Source of the DNA: Candidatus Saccharimonadota bacterium
GTDB lineage: Bacteria > Patescibacteriota > Saccharimonadia > Saccharimonadales > Saccharimonadaceae
Reading direction: 5' to 3'
Assembly: GCA_027492735.1 (NCBI GenBank)
Contig: JAPUEE010000004.1
Location: 62,001 to 126,000, forward strand
Length of the DNA stretch: 64,000 bases
In this document: positions 63,714 through 64,000 of the stretch, piece by piece
How the letters are laid out: each line of letters opens with the position of its first letter
Position numbering within the stretch: position 1 is the first letter of the stretch
Notes under the pieces: generated by a model
What the model was told of the DNA's origin: nothing
The model's database searches: none
The model's input: only the letters and a program-made list of their open reading frames with translations
Position numbers and translations under genes: made by a program

Positions 63714-64000
63714 ATGAAACATCACATCAAGCTCTCGAAACTATCGAAAGGCGACAAGGTCGCAATCATCTCTCCGTCGGCTGGTTTACCCGGTCTATTT
63801 CCGTGGGTGCAGGATCTGGGTTTGGAGCGCCTCCGCACGGTTTTCGAGCTCGAGCCTATTGAATATCCTACAACTAGGCAGATGGGTTCGTCGCTAGAGG
63901 ATCGAGCAAGGGATGTCATGGCGGCGTTTGGTGATCCCGAAATCAAAGCAGTTTTCGCCTCTATAGGTGGTAATGATCAGATAAAGTTGATTAAATATCT
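63714..64000 (+). CDS. S66 family LD-carboxypeptidase/MccF-like protein (3' truncated)
   Basis: Only 95 residues are in the window. LSKGDKVAIISPSAGLPGLF and the later FASIGGNDQIKLIKYL match the S66 family, which includes LdcA (cuts the L,D bond in peptidoglycan tetrapeptides) and MccF (microcin C resistance). The family's nucleophile Ser follows the GGxx motif (GGYGS or GGNDS); here that position appears to be Gln. Codon use returns to the core style, so this gene lies outside the island. Confidence 0.75.
   Translation, partial: MKHHIKLSKLSKGDKVAIISPSAGLPGLFPWVQDLGLERLRTVFELEPIEYPTTRQMGSSLEDRARDVMAAFGDPEIKAVFASIGGNDQIKLIKY

Overview
This 64 kb window looks like a chromosomal segment of a member of Candidatus Saccharibacteria (TM7, Patescibacteria/CPR). 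The evidence is the compact gene order, the small streamlined enzymes, the near absence of biosynthetic genes, the lower half of glycolysis with lactate dehydrogenase, lone peptidoglycan genes, and surface proteins of the kind seen in that group. The standard genetic code is used (UGA is a stop). No rRNA operon, CRISPR array or insertion sequence was recognised.

Layout. 1-16.9 kb: a 5'-truncated LysM/CHAP cell-wall hydrolase, obgE, a GC-rich secreted Cys-rich protein that looks foreign, sbcB, uvrA, a DedA protein, rplY, an ABC exporter, an SDR enzyme, uvrC, an aminopeptidase, a holin-like protein, secG and a membrane-anchored peptide-binding protein. 16.9-17.4 kb: four tRNAs (Leu, Ala, Val, Val) on the minus strand. 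17.3-29.5 kb: superoxide dismutase, a lipoprotein, a 1277-residue surface protein ending in a VanY-like domain, a glutaredoxin-like protein, a lone corrinoid adenosyltransferase, typA, and the glycolytic genes gpmA, ldh and eno. Next come a GC-rich pgsA-like gene and a degenerate relative beside it. 30-41 kb: rarA and an SPFH protein leave a shared palindromic promoter; then ddl, four tRNAs (Phe, Gly, Cys, Leu), a DsbA-like protein, lemA-htpX, ligA (without its zinc cysteines), a nucleotide pyrophosphohydrolase and an RRM protein. 40.5-45.2 kb: an orphan structured RNA, a glycosyltransferase, and a two-gene operon for a collagen-like/fn3 fibre protein and a CotH-like kinase with fn3. 45.2-58.3 kb: a carrier, a P-type ATPase, a Mur ligase, leuS with a complete Nudix domain inserted in the editing domain, rpmF, nusB, Nudix, rnc, rpsP, khpA and trmD. 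58.3-63.6 kb: a tandem array of decayed tRNA-Gln copies around one intact tRNA-Gln, then an AT-rich defence-type island. The island holds a structured leader RNA with terminator/antiterminator pairing, a PD-(D/E)XK endonuclease, a DPPF methyltransferase, two small ORFs, a ParB-like protein and a D12-class methylase. The window ends inside an S66 (LD-carboxypeptidase/MccF-like) gene.

Two signals run through the whole window. First, many genes have a sigma70-type -10 hexamer only 6-10 nt before the start codon, which predicts leaderless mRNAs; others keep a clear Shine-Dalgarno sequence. Second, several core components are reduced or altered: zinc-free LigA and L32, a short UvrC, a Mur ligase without its first domain, and tRNA-Gly and tRNA-Cys with swapped elbow tertiary pairs.

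The strongest candidates for something new are the LeuRS-Nudix fusion, the RNA leader of the restriction island, the collagen-like/CotH pair and the tRNA elbow covariation. All functional statements are read from sequence and family knowledge; no searches or folding programs were run.
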